64,000 bases of DNA from Rhizobium sp. NRK18. GTDB lineage: Bacteria > Pseudomonadota > Alphaproteobacteria > Rhizobiales > Rhizobiaceae. Location: contig NZ_JANFMV010000001.1 in NCBI RefSeq assembly GCF_024385575.1, forward strand, positions 434,001 to 498,000. The letters are read 5' to 3'. The notes under the pieces were generated by a model. The model worked only from the letters and a program-made list of their open reading frames with translations, had not been told where the DNA came from and did no database searches. Positions 35,391-43,823 of the stretch are shown here, one piece after another; the first letter of the stretch is position 1, and the number at the start of each line of letters is the position of its first letter. The position numbers and the translations under genes are program-made.

Positions 35391-36709
35391 TGGATCTTTT
35401 CACGCGGAAGATGACCTTCCTCGACAATTTCATGTTCAAGCGCGCATGCAAGCACATTCGCAACGGCGAACTCGTGCAGGGTGCACGGCTTTTGAACCGG
35501 ATCGGCTCGCATGGGCATCGCGACGCGGCTTACGAACTGGCCAAGCTCTACGAGAGCGGCAAGGGCGTGATCGCCGATATCGGCCGCGCCCGCCATTGGG
35601 CTCGACAGGCGGCGGATGCCGGGCATGCACGCGCCATGGTGCGGCTGGCAAAGCTCTATCTCATCCAGCCGAATGTTCCGGCCTACAAGGGCGCGGCGGC
35701 GAACCTGCTGCAGTCGGAACTGGAAGATCTCGAAGCGCGTCCGACCGAAGCGCGGCTCTACGCCACGCGCGCGGCCATGGCCGGCAGCATCGAGGGCATG
35801 GCCCTTGCCGGCTATCTCTGCGCCTCCGGCATCGGCGGCGAGGTCGATTATCGCACGGCCTGGATCATGTATTCCAAGGCTGCAGATGCCGGCAATGTCG
35901 AGGCCAATCTCGGCATCGGCACGCTGATCGCCAGCGGCAAGGTCGGCAATCCGGATTACGAGAAGGCCGAACGGCATCTGAAATTGGCCGCCGACGCCGG
36001 CAACATGACGGCGCGCCACTATCTGGCCGTCCTGATGCTGCAGGGCCACAGCAAGGAAGGCGACGTGCAGGCGGGACTGCGCATTCTTGTTGCCTCGGCG
36101 ATGAAGGGGCATCAGGTCTCGATCGAGGAACTCGCCAAATACTATCTCGATCCCGAGCACAAGGACCGGGACCGGCAGATGGGCATGCGCTGGCTGGTCT
36201 CGCTCGGCCGCATGGGCCATCACCGCGCCTGCCGCGAACTGGTGCAGCGCTATTCCAAGGGCGTCGATGTGGCGCCCGATCCCTTCGAGGCGATCGCCTG
36301 GCTGGAGAAGGGCGCGGAAGCCGGCGACGTCGCGGCGCAGTTCCAGTTGGCGATCCAGTATACACTCGGCCGGCTGACACCGCTCGACAATGCCCGGGCC
36401 CGCCAGTGGTTCAAGAAGGCGGCGCAGAAGGGTCACACGATCGCGATGGTCAATCTCGGCCGGTTCATGATGAGCGGCACGGGCGGATCCGTCGATATCA
36501 AGGGCGCCCGCGAGTGGCTGGAAAAGGCTTATGAAATGGGCGAACAGGCCGTCTTCCCGGCGCTCGGGGAGCTTTATGCCTTCAAGTCCGATCCGCCGGA
36601 TTACGAAGCCGCCCGGCTGGTCCTGTCCCGCGGCGCGCAGAGCGGTGACGCCCTTTCCCGCCAGCTGCTGGCCAAGCTCGATGCCGTGCTGAAAGAGCGC
36701 GCCGCTTGA
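35387..36709 (+). CDS. Sel1-repeat protein linked to the type I exporter
   Basis: Protein of 440 residues built almost wholly from Sel1-like/TPR-like helical pairs of about 36 residues, for example YELAKLYESGKGV, AWIMYSKAADAGNVEANLGIG and ARQWFKKAAQKGHTIAMVNLG. No signal peptide or membrane helix is seen, so it is probably cytoplasmic. Its ATG overlaps the adaptor stop, so it is translated with the secretion apparatus. Sel1 proteins act as scaffolds, so it may bring substrate or glycosyltransferases to the exporter. This role is inference. Confidence 0.85.
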   Translation: MMDLFTRKMTFLDNFMFKRACKHIRNGELVQGARLLNRIGSHGHRDAAYELAKLYESGKGVIADIGRARHWARQAADAGHARAMVRLAKLYLIQPNVPAYKGAAANLLQSELEDLEARPTEARLYATRAAMAGSIEGMALAGYLCASGIGGEVDYRTAWIMYSKAADAGNVEANLGIGTLIASGKVGNPDYEKAERHLKLAADAGNMTARHYLAVLMLQGHSKEGDVQAGLRILVASAMKGHQVSIEELAKYYLDPEHKDRDRQMGMRWLVSLGRMGHHRACRELVQRYSKGVDVAPDPFEAIAWLEKGAEAGDVAAQFQLAIQYTLGRLTPLDNARARQWFKKAAQKGHTIAMVNLGRFMMSGTGGSVDIKGAREWLEKAYEMGEQAVFPALGELYAFKSDPPDYEAARLVLSRGAQSGDALSRQLLAKLDAVLKERAA

Positions 36710-36741
36710 GACCGGCCGGAAGCCAAGCTCATTCCGTTGCA

Positions 36742-36770
36742 AAGGCCCGCTTTACCGCGGGCCTTCTTGC
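36742..36770 (+). terminator. Terminator of the type I secretion operon
   Basis: Perfect 9-bp arms AAGGCCCGC and GCGGGCCTT with a 6-base loop, followed by CTTGCTT. It lies 33 bases after the Sel1 gene stop. Confidence 0.75.
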
Positions 36771-36838
36771 TTGAGGGAACCGGCATGCCTACATGGCGTT
36801 GATCAACCGAGGTGACTCGGTGAAACAGGAGACGGACC

Positions 36839-37561
36839 ATGATCCTCGAGGCGGCCAGGCTGGGCCTTGTCAATCTGCTCGCATCCGAGACGCGCGGCGT
36901 CTTCTGGAAGGTGCTGGGGCTGACGGTGCTTGTGCTCGCGGCCCTGTGGCTTGCGGTGCGCGAGAGCTTCATGGCCTATGCGCTGCCCTGGATCGAAAGC
37001 TTCCTGCCGGGAATTCCCGACTGGGCCGGCTGGCTGGCCTTCGTGTTCGGCATTCTGGCGAGCGTCGGTCTCGCCCTGTCGCTTGCCCTGCTGATTTCGC
37101 CGGTCACAGCGCTGATCGCCGGCCTGTTTCTCGACGATGTCGCGGAGGTGGTCGAACAGCGCGATTATCCCACCGACACGCCGGGCACGGCAATGCCACT
37201 CGGCGATGCGATCCTCAGTTCGATCAAGTTCCTCGGCATCGTCATTCTCGGAAACCTGTTCGCGCTGATGATGCTGTTCATTCCGGGCGTCAACCTGATC
37301 GCCTTCTTCCTCGTCAATGGTTATCTGCTGGGGCGGGAGTATTTCGAATTCGCGGCGACGCGTTTCCGGACCCATGCGGAGGCCCGGCAGTTTCGGGCAA
37401 AGCACGGGTCGACCGTCTTCCTTGGCGGCCTGCTGATTGCCGCCTTCCTGGCCGTGCCGATCGTCAACCTGCTGACGCCGCTGTTTGCCGCCGGCATGAT
37501 GGTACACCTGCACAAGATGCTGAGCCGCAAGGACCCGACGTTCCCGGCGATCACTCGATAA
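36839..37561 (+). CDS. EI24 domain (CysZ-like) membrane protein
   Basis: Integral membrane protein of 240 residues with four or more hydrophobic segments (about 22-42, 65-100, 135-160, 195-220). The pattern fits the EI24 family, which includes the sulfate transporter CysZ. The segment FIPGVNLIAFFLVNGYLLGREYFE is typical of the family. No sulfur genes lie nearby, so sulfate transport here is only a family-based guess. Its last 11 bases overlap the 3' end of the converging nth gene. Confidence 0.8.
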   Translation: MILEAARLGLVNLLASETRGVFWKVLGLTVLVLAALWLAVRESFMAYALPWIESFLPGIPDWAGWLAFVFGILASVGLALSLALLISPVTALIAGLFLDDVAEVVEQRDYPTDTPGTAMPLGDAILSSIKFLGIVILGNLFALMMLFIPGVNLIAFFLVNGYLLGREYFEFAATRFRTHAEARQFRAKHGSTVFLGGLLIAAFLAVPIVNLLTPLFAAGMMVHLHKMLSRKDPTFPAITR

Positions 37562-38318
37562 TCTGGCTGGGCAGCTCGACAAGCGGCGCGGGAATATCGC
37601 AGGTCTTTTCCGGCGACTTGCAGATGTCAGCAATGACGCAGCGCTCGCATTCGGGCTTGCGGGCCTTGCAACAGTAACGGCCATGCAGGATCAGCCAGTG
37701 GTGGGCGTGGAAGAGGTATTCCTTCGGAATGATCTTTTCCAGGACGTCCTCCACCTGGTCGGGCGTCTTGCCCGGTGCCAGCTTGATCCGGTTGGCGATC
37801 CTCAGGATATGCGTGTCGACGGCGATGGTCGGAATGCCGAATGCCATGGACATGACCACATTGGCGGTTTTTCGGCCGACGCCCGGCAATGTGACCAGCT
37901 CTTCGCGTGTCTTCGGCACTTCGCCGCCGAAGTCGTCGATCAGCTTTCGTGACAGGGCAATGACGTTCTTCGCCTTGTTGCGGAAAAGGCCGATTGTCTT
38001 GATGTAGCCGATCAGTCGCTCCTCGCCGAGGTCGAGCATCTTCTGCGGCGTGTCGGCGACCTTGAACAGTTCCTTCGTCGCCTTGTTGACGCCGACGTCG
38101 GTTGCTTGCGCCGAGAGCGCGACGGCGACGACGAGGGTGAAAGGATTGACGTGGGCAAGTTCGCCCTTCGGCTCCGGCCGCTGGATGGAAAACCGGCGGA
38201 AAATCTCCTCGAGTTCGGCGCGGGAATAGGCCGTCAGCCGGCGTCGCGGCTTTGTTACCTTGCGTGCCGTTGACTTTTGGGTCGCTTGGGTGCTGGATTT
38301 GGGAGACGATTTTGCCAT
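37551..38318 (-). CDS. nth: Endonuclease III (DNA glycosylase/AP lyase)
   Basis: Base-excision repair enzyme of 255 residues that removes oxidised pyrimidines. The helix-hairpin-helix reads LPGVGRKTANVV and contains the catalytic Lys; the catalytic Asp is in VDTHILRIANR. A 4Fe-4S cluster is formed by C-x6-C-x2-C-x5-C near the C-terminus. The ATG at 38318 starts a basic, Ser/Thr-rich leader of about 30 residues before the domain; a longer frame would run into the divergent DUF2244 gene. Only 25 bases separate the two starts. Confidence 0.95.
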   Translation of the reverse strand: MAKSSPKSSTQATQKSTARKVTKPRRRLTAYSRAELEEIFRRFSIQRPEPKGELAHVNPFTLVVAVALSAQATDVGVNKATKELFKVADTPQKMLDLGEERLIGYIKTIGLFRNKAKNVIALSRKLIDDFGGEVPKTREELVTLPGVGRKTANVVMSMAFGIPTIAVDTHILRIANRIKLAPGKTPDQVEDVLEKIIPKEYLFHAHHWLILHGRYCCKARKPECERCVIADICKSPEKTCDIPAPLVELPSQIIE

Positions 38319-38343
38319 GAATCCTCTATAGTCAGCCCCGACG

Positions 38344-38841
38344 ATGGAAAGCAACGCGGAAAATGTGAACGAACAGCCGGTCTTCGCGGCCGTGCTCATG
38401 CCTTATCGCTCGCTTGGCGGCAAAGGGTTCAGGGTGCTCCTGACCCTGACATTCGCCATGCTGGCGCTGCAGGCGGCTCTCTTCATGACGACCGGTGCCT
38501 GGCCGGTGGTGATGTTCTGCGGGCTCGATTTTCTGCTGCTCTACGGCGCCTTCTGGCTGAGCTACCGTTCCGGCCGGGCGCGCGAGGAAGTCAGCGTATC
38601 GCACACCGACCTGTCGATCCGCAAGTTCTCGCCGTCGGGACGGATTCGGGCCCAGTATCGCTTCAATCCGTTCTGGGCGAAGTTCCGTGTCCATCGGCAC
38701 GAGGAGTTCGGCATCCTCTCCATGCATGTCAGCGGCGAGGGACGGGCGACCGATATCGGTTCGTGCCTCAATCCGGAAGACCGGGAAAGTTTCGCCAAGG
38801 CTTTCAAGGGAGCGCTGGCGACCGTGAAGCGCCGGCTTTGA
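38344..38841 (+). CDS. DUF2244 family membrane protein
   Basis: Protein of 165 residues with two closely spaced membrane helices (about 33-72) and a cytoplasmic C-terminal domain holding NPFWAKFRVHRHEEFGI. This matches the DUF2244 family, found beside nth in many alphaproteobacteria. The function is not known. The start lies 25 bases from the nth start on the other strand, so each promoter must overlap the other gene or its leader. Confidence 0.82.
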   Translation: MESNAENVNEQPVFAAVLMPYRSLGGKGFRVLLTLTFAMLALQAALFMTTGAWPVVMFCGLDFLLLYGAFWLSYRSGRAREEVSVSHTDLSIRKFSPSGRIRAQYRFNPFWAKFRVHRHEEFGILSMHVSGEGRATDIGSCLNPEDRESFAKAFKGALATVKRRL

Positions 38842-38920
38842 CAGCATTCCCTCACCGCAGGAAACGGGTGGTTTGCGGCCCGTTGTCGTGGTCTGATCGG
38901 GAACGATCAGGAGATTTGCC

Positions 38921-39802
38921 ATGAGCATGAAGATTGCGACCGCGCACGACATCACCCCCGACGGAACAGATTACGAGACCGTCTGCCGCGTCATCGAGAT
39001 GCTGACCGAGGAGTACCAGGAGCAGCCGTCGCTGGAAGCGATCGCGGCCCGCCTAAGGCAGTCGCCGACCCAATTGCAGAAGACGTTCACGCGCTGGGCG
39101 GGGCTGTCGCCGAAAGCCTTTCTGCAGGCGGTCACCCTCGACCATGCCAAGCGGCTGCTCGGCGATGAGGGCATGCCGCTTCTCGAAACCTCGATCGAGC
39201 TCGGCCTGTCCGGACCGGGGCGGCTGCACGACCTTTTCGTCACGCATGAGGCGATGTCGCCCGGCGAATGGAAGGCGAAGGGCGACGGCCTGGTGATGCG
39301 CTACGGTTTTCACCCGTCGCCGTTCGGCCTGGCGCTGATATTTGTAACCAGTCGCGGGCTGGCCGGTCTGGCATTTGCCGATGCCGGTCAGGAAAGGGCT
39401 TCCTTCGATGACATGGCGCGCCGTTGGCCGAATGCCCGGTTTGTCGAGGATTCTAGCGCGACGGCGCCCTATGCGGCGCGTGTCTTCAATCCATCGGCCT
39501 GGACGGGCGAGCAGCCGCTGCGCGTGGTGCTGATCGGAACGGATTTTCAGATCCGCGTCTGGGAGAGCCTGTTGAAGATTCCTTTCGGCAGGGCCGTCAC
39601 CTACAAGGATGTCGCCGGCGACATCGGCCAGCCCAAGGCATCACGGGCCGTCGGAGCCGCAATCGGCCGCAATCCGATCTCCTTCGTCGTTCCCTGCCAC
39701 CGGGCGCTCGGAAAGGGCGGGACATTGACCGGCTATCATTGGGGGCTGACCCGCAAGCGGGCGATCCTCGGCTGGGAGGCGGCCCAGTCCGAAGCCGTCT
39801 GA
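38921..39802 (+). CDS. Ada-like methylated-DNA--protein-cysteine methyltransferase with AraC-type helix-turn-helix
   Basis: Protein of 293 residues that repairs O6-methylguanine by self-methylation. An AraC-type DNA-binding domain at about 20-115 is followed by an Ogt-like N-terminal subdomain and the methyltransferase core, with acceptor Cys259 in FVVPCHRALGKGG. The Ada N-terminal zinc domain with its phosphotriester-accepting Cys is absent, so it cannot become a methylation-activated regulator the way E. coli Ada does. It stands alone, converging on the SorC regulator. Confidence 0.9.
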   Translation: MSMKIATAHDITPDGTDYETVCRVIEMLTEEYQEQPSLEAIAARLRQSPTQLQKTFTRWAGLSPKAFLQAVTLDHAKRLLGDEGMPLLETSIELGLSGPGRLHDLFVTHEAMSPGEWKAKGDGLVMRYGFHPSPFGLALIFVTSRGLAGLAFADAGQERASFDDMARRWPNARFVEDSSATAPYAARVFNPSAWTGEQPLRVVLIGTDFQIRVWESLLKIPFGRAVTYKDVAGDIGQPKASRAVGAAIGRNPISFVVPCHRALGKGGTLTGYHWGLTRKRAILGWEAAQSEAV

Positions 39803-39805
39803 CGG

Positions 39806-40798
39806 TCAGGCTGCTTCGTCTTTTTCCGCCAGCGCCAGAAGGCCGCGTGCTGCTGCCTCGTCGGTCACCAGCGTATTGCAGCCGATCCGCTTGATGGTGG
39901 CGCGGATCGCCTGGGCACGTCTGGCGCCGCCCGAGGCGAGGACGACATGCCTTGCCTTGCGGATGCTGTCGAGACCGACGGCCATGACGCGGCGGTTCAG
40001 CGGGTGGTCGATCGAGTTGCCCTCGGCGTCGAGGAAGTTGAACATCGTGTCGCAGACGCAGCCGGCGGCGATCAGCTCCTCGCGGTCCTTCTCGGTGATG
40101 AAGCGCTCGGACTGCGAGGTCGAATGCGGGCCGATGTCACCGCAACTGACGATGGCGAGGTCGAGCTCCTCGGCGAGCCGGTAGATTTCGGCGAGCCCGC
40201 ATTCCTCAATGAGGCTGCGGCGGGTTTCGGCCGAATCGACCAGCAAAGGCGAGAGGAACATGTAGCATTCGGCGCCGAGCTGGCTGGCGAGCTGCCACGT
40301 GTAGTCGATCGGATTGTTGAGGTGGACGGCAACGACACCACCGAGCAGCGAGACGACGCGGCAGTTTTCCCGGCGCGGCGGATGGAAGCTCGCCAGCGAG
40401 GCCGTCATCGTGCGGCCCCAGCCGGTGCCGATAGTGCAGTTGTCGGTGATCACTTCCGAGAGAAACTGGCCGAGCGCAAGGCCGACATTCTTGGCGATGG
40501 CATCGGCGCTCGCCTTGGCCGGAGACGGAACCACGAGGGCTTCGTCGAGGCCATAGAGGCGCTCCAATTTGATGGCGAGCTCGACGCAGTCGTCGACGCC
40601 TTCCTTGATCCAGATCTGCACCTCGCCGCGCTTGACCGCTTCGTCGAGCATTCGGATGACCGTGGTGCGGCTGATGGAGAGCTGGTCGGCGACTTCCTTC
40701 TGGGTCATGCCCTGGTTGTAGTAGAGCCACGCGGCGCGCAGCCGCAGGGATCCCGTTTCGGTATAGGCCTGATGGGTGCCGCGCCTCAGTTTGACCAC
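39806..40798 (-). CDS. SorC family sugar-binding transcriptional regulator
   Basis: Regulator of 330 residues. The N-terminal helix-turn-helix is MTQKEVADQLSISRTTVIRML; the rest is the SorC sugar-phosphate-binding domain (GTGWGRTMTASLA, VVSLLGG, VLASGGARRAQAIRA). Such proteins control sugar or polyol genes and bind phosphorylated sugars. The nearest divergent gene is transaldolase, 230 bases away, with an inverted repeat between them. Control of tal is possible but unproved. Relatives include EryD-type polyol regulators. Confidence 0.86.
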   Translation of the reverse strand: MVKLRRGTHQAYTETGSLRLRAAWLYYNQGMTQKEVADQLSISRTTVIRMLDEAVKRGEVQIWIKEGVDDCVELAIKLERLYGLDEALVVPSPAKASADAIAKNVGLALGQFLSEVITDNCTIGTGWGRTMTASLASFHPPRRENCRVVSLLGGVVAVHLNNPIDYTWQLASQLGAECYMFLSPLLVDSAETRRSLIEECGLAEIYRLAEELDLAIVSCGDIGPHSTSQSERFITEKDREELIAAGCVCDTMFNFLDAEGNSIDHPLNRRVMAVGLDSIRKARHVVLASGGARRAQAIRATIKRIGCNTLVTDEAAARGLLALAEKDEAA

Positions 40799-40865
40799 GT
40801 TGCGGGTTCCTTTTTCATATGCCGCCGCGGGCGAGCCGCGAAGTTTCCGGGATAATCGTTCTTTT

Positions 40866-40899
40866 GCGACTTATGTCAACATGGATGGACAAATGTCGC
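40866..40899. promoter_or_regulatory. Candidate SorC operator between the regulator gene and tal
   Basis: GCGACTTATGTC (40866-40877) and GACAAATGTCGC (40888-40899) are reverse complements at 10 of 12 positions, with 10 bases between. The site is about 68 bases from the regulator start and 130 from tal, in the 230-base divergent gap. It fits autoregulation by the SorC protein, inferred from symmetry only. Confidence 0.45.
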
Positions 40900-41028
40900 T
40901 TGACTTTCTCATCCCCTCGCGGTGATAGTCCGGCCTATCGCAGGCAGCCGTCGCTTCTTCGCCCTTGTCTCGTCCGTTCGAGGCATTAGCTATTGGGTAG
41001 AGACGGCGCGAACAGGAAGAGAGAGATT

Positions 41029-41994
41029 ATGGCATCCAAGCTAGAACAACTGCGCGCAATGACGACGGTGGTAGCGGATACCGGCGACTTTGAAGCCGTG
41101 GCCCGCCTGCAGCCTGTCGATTGCACAACCAATCCGACCCTGGTCCTGAAGGCGCTTTCGACGCCGGCCTTCGCCGAGACGCTGGCCGAGGCCGTCAGCT
41201 GGGGCAAGAAGCAGGGCGGTCAGGACGAAGCCGTGGTTGCGGCCGTCGCCGATCGCCTCGCCATCTCCGTCGGCGCGAAGCTCGTCGAACTGGTTCCCGG
41301 CCGCGTCTCGACGGAAGTCGACGCCGATCTTTCCTTCGACACCGAAGGTTCGATCGCCAAGGCACGCCAGATCATCGCGGCTTACAAGGAACGCGGCATC
41401 GAGAAGGACCGCATCCTGATCAAGCTCGCATCCACCTGGGAGGGTATACGCGCGGCGGAAATCCTGCAGAAGGAAGGCATCGATTGCAATCTGACGTTGC
41501 TTTTCTCCAAGGCCCAAGCGATTGCCTGCGCCGAAGCGAAGGTGTTCCTGATTTCGCCTTTCGTCGGCCGTATCCTTGACTGGTACAAGAAGTCGACGGG
41601 CAAGGAATACACCTCAGAGACCGATCCGGGCGTTGTTTCCGTCAAGGCGATCTACAATTACTACAAGGCGAACGGCATCGATACCATCGTCATGGGCGCT
41701 TCGTTCCGCAACACCGGCGAGATCGAGGCACTGGCAGGTTGCGACCGCCTGACGATCAGCCCGCAGCTGATGGACGAACTGGCGGCCGACAACGGCAAGC
41801 TGGAGAAGGTCCTGTCGGCTTCCGACGCCAAGGACGATCCGCTCGTTTCGCTGGACGAGAAGGCATTCCGCTGGATGATGAACGAAGATGCGATGGCGAC
41901 CGAAAAGCTTGCCGAGGGCATTCGTTCCTTCGCCAAGGATCTCGGTTCGCTGCGTGACATCGTCCGCAAGGAACTGCAGGCCGCTGCCGCCTGA
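41029..41994 (+). CDS. tal: Transaldolase
   Basis: Pentose phosphate pathway enzyme of 321 residues that moves a dihydroxyacetone unit between sugar phosphates. The Schiff-base Lys132 sits in [11 protein letters not shown], the same number as in E. coli TalB. The N-terminal DCTTNPTLV motif and central [12 protein letters not shown] are canonical for the long (class 1) transaldolases. The start follows GGAAGAGAGAG. A strong terminator follows, so it is probably transcribed alone. Confidence 0.96.
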   Translation: MASKLEQLRAMTTVVADTGDFEAVARLQPVDCTTNPTLVLKALSTPAFAETLAEAVSWGKKQGGQDEAVVAAVADRLAISVGAKLVELVPGRVSTEVDADLSFDTEGSIAKARQIIAAYKERGIEKDRILIKLASTWEGIRAAEILQKEGIDCNLTLLFSKAQAIACAEAKVFLISPFVGRILDWYKKSTGKEYTSETDPGVVSVKAIYNYYKANGIDTIVMGASFRNTGEIEALAGCDRLTISPQLMDELAADNGKLEKVLSASDAKDDPLVSLDEKAFRWMMNEDAMATEKLAEGIRSFAKDLGSLRDIVRKELQAAAA

Positions 41995-42022
41995 CAGGCA
42001 GTCCGATCGACGAATTCTGAAG

Positions 42023-42052
42023 AGGCCGGGCGTTCTGCGCACCGGCCTTTTT
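42023..42052 (+). terminator. Terminator of tal
   Basis: Arms AGGCCGG and CCGGCCT (7 bp, with additional GCG/CGC pairing in the loop) are followed by a run of Ts. It begins 29 bases after the tal stop. Confidence 0.8.
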
Positions 42053-42222
42053 GCTGCCGGCACGACGCTGGCGTCCGCCGCAATTGGCCGGGAAAAGTCT
42101 TTATCGACGGATTGCGCCGGTTAATCTTGCGGCAACCAATCCCTTCAACGCCTCCTTAAGCATTCGGAAACACCAAACGGCTACGGTGGATTATCCATTT
42201 TTGCGCGTTGGAGTGGAGTTTG

Positions 42223-42243
42223 ATGACGGAGCAGCTGGCGTGA
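42223..42243 (+). other. Possible six-codon leader ORF overlapping the His-rich gene start
   Basis: ATG-ACG-GAG-CAG-CTG-GCG-TGA ends by overlapping the GTG start of the His/Gly-rich gene (GTGA). This arrangement could couple translation. No separate ribosome-binding site is obvious, so it may be chance. Confidence 0.25.
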
Positions 42244-43709
42244 AAGCCATCCTGCGCATTTTCCGGATTCCCCGGAAGGTTCTCTTCATCATCGGAGGCC
42301 TAGGGCTTCTCGGTGGTGTCGCGAGCGCGGCTGCCTATGTCTATCTCCACCAGGAACTCATCTTCGGCCCGTCGGAAGAGACGCTGAACGGGCTTGCCTG
42401 CACCCCCGTCAAGACCTTCAACATCAAGCAGGACGACCGCTACTGGATCCGCGCCTTCATCAAGACGGCGCCGACCGACGGGCCGATGCGCGTCAAGACG
42501 GCGCTGAGGGTTGCCAAGGCCATCAATGAGGAGAAACAGCCCGACCTCGTGCAGGTGGTCGTACTCGACGAGCATGGTCCCGAACAGCGGGCCGACATGC
42601 GCGGCCGTGCCGTCGGCGCGGACGTCGTGTTCATCGCACATCCCGAAAAGATCCCCGATTACAACGCGCAAGGGGGCTTCACGGCGAAGTATATCGATGG
42701 ATCGGCGAATGCAGACGGCGATTTCTATGGCAACAAGGTGGTGGTGCCGAAGGATGAAATCGACAAGATAACCGCCCTCTTCGACAAGGTCGAAGGCTGT
42801 GTCGATCCGGAAGAGGCGAACAAGAAGTCCGGAAGCGGTGGACATGGTGCCGCGCCTGCCGCCGATCATGGCGGTGGCAAGACGGAAGGCGGTCACGGCG
42901 AAAGCGCGCCGGAAGGCGAGGGCCACGGTTCCGACCAGAAGAACGGTGGCGGCCATGGCGGCGGCGATTCCGAAACGCCTGTCGCGTCAGCCGAAGAGCC
43001 ATCCTTCTTCTCGAAGATGCTGAGCATGGTCGGCTTCGGTTCCGATGGCCAGGCCGATGGTGGTCACGGCGAGGCCAAGGACGCTGTCGCCAGCAATGGC
43101 GTCGAAGGCGGGGGTCACGGAAATACCGCTGCAGGGGATCGCACGACAGCGGCGGACGCCGGAGCAGGCCACGATGCGGCGCCAGCCGATCATGGCGAGG
43201 CCGCTGCCAGCGACAGCGCGGCCGGCGAAGGCCATGGTGAGTCGAATTCAGGCGGGCATGGGTCCGCCGATGCGCCGGTCGTCGCGCATGGTGAGACCGA
43301 CGGCCATGGAAATGCACCCATCGAGAACGCCGATGCTGGCCATGGTAGCGGCGATGCGGCAGCGGGACATGAGACTGTGGCGGTTGGCAACGGCGACCAT
43401 GGTGAACCCGCAGCGCACGCAGTCGTCGCAGAGGAAGCGCCGGCGGATGCGGTACATGTCCCCGTCATCCAGGAGGCCGGACATGCTTCGGCCGTCGTGG
43501 AAGAGGTCGGACACGATCCGCAACCGGTGACGACACATGCCGAGGCTGTCGCCGAGGGCAGCAGTCACGCAGCTGCACCGGCAATCGATGCCGAGGCGGT
43601 GACCGGTGCGGCCGGTATCGGCGAAGATCCGCATGGTTCGGCCGAAAGGCCGATCGTGAAACAGACCCCGGAGGAAGAAGGAGGAGCTCACGACCAGGCC
43701 GGCCATTGA
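42240..43709 (+). CDS. His/Gly-rich single-pass membrane protein of unknown function
   Basis: Protein of 489 residues that I do not recognise. A membrane helix at about 12-36 (VLFIIGGLGLLGGVASAAAYV) is followed by a folded domain up to about residue 190 with a VVVLDEHGPEQRADMRGRAVGADVVF core. The last 290 residues are low-complexity, with well over a dozen (G)HG or DHG motifs mixed with Glu, Asp, Ala and Ser. Such a tail could bind metal ions such as Ni, Zn or Cu. The GTG at 42240 is chosen because GGAG lies 8 bases upstream and the longer frame adds Arg-rich leader sequence. A short out-of-frame ORF overlaps the start. Confidence 0.68.
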   Translation: MKAILRIFRIPRKVLFIIGGLGLLGGVASAAAYVYLHQELIFGPSEETLNGLACTPVKTFNIKQDDRYWIRAFIKTAPTDGPMRVKTALRVAKAINEEKQPDLVQVVVLDEHGPEQRADMRGRAVGADVVFIAHPEKIPDYNAQGGFTAKYIDGSANADGDFYGNKVVVPKDEIDKITALFDKVEGCVDPEEANKKSGSGGHGAAPAADHGGGKTEGGHGESAPEGEGHGSDQKNGGGHGGGDSETPVASAEEPSFFSKMLSMVGFGSDGQADGGHGEAKDAVASNGVEGGGHGNTAAGDRTTAADAGAGHDAAPADHGEAAASDSAAGEGHGESNSGGHGSADAPVVAHGETDGHGNAPIENADAGHGSGDAAAGHETVAVGNGDHGEPAAHAVVAEEAPADAVHVPVIQEAGHASAVVEEVGHDPQPVTTHAEAVAEGSSHAAAPAIDAEAVTGAAGIGEDPHGSAERPIVKQTPEEEGGAHDQAGH

Positions 43710-43765
43710 TCCCCACGCCATTTCAACGCGCAGGCGAACGGATCGACAGGGCGGCTTCAGAAACG

Positions 43766-43800
43766 AAGAACGGGACGGAGGGATACCGTCCCGTTCTTTT
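43766..43800. terminator. Bidirectional terminator between the His-rich gene and lysS
   Basis: Perfect 13-bp arms AAGAACGGGACGG and CCGTCCCGTTCTT with a 7-base loop. T-runs on both strands make it suitable for both converging genes. Confidence 0.85.
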
Positions 43801-43823
43801 CAGTGAATTGAAACTCGCCTGGC

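Noticed and set aside
42840..43709. GGHG-rich tract as a DNA-level tandem repeat
   Set aside because: Codons and spacer lengths vary between units, so it is a protein-level compositional repeat, not an exact DNA repeat.
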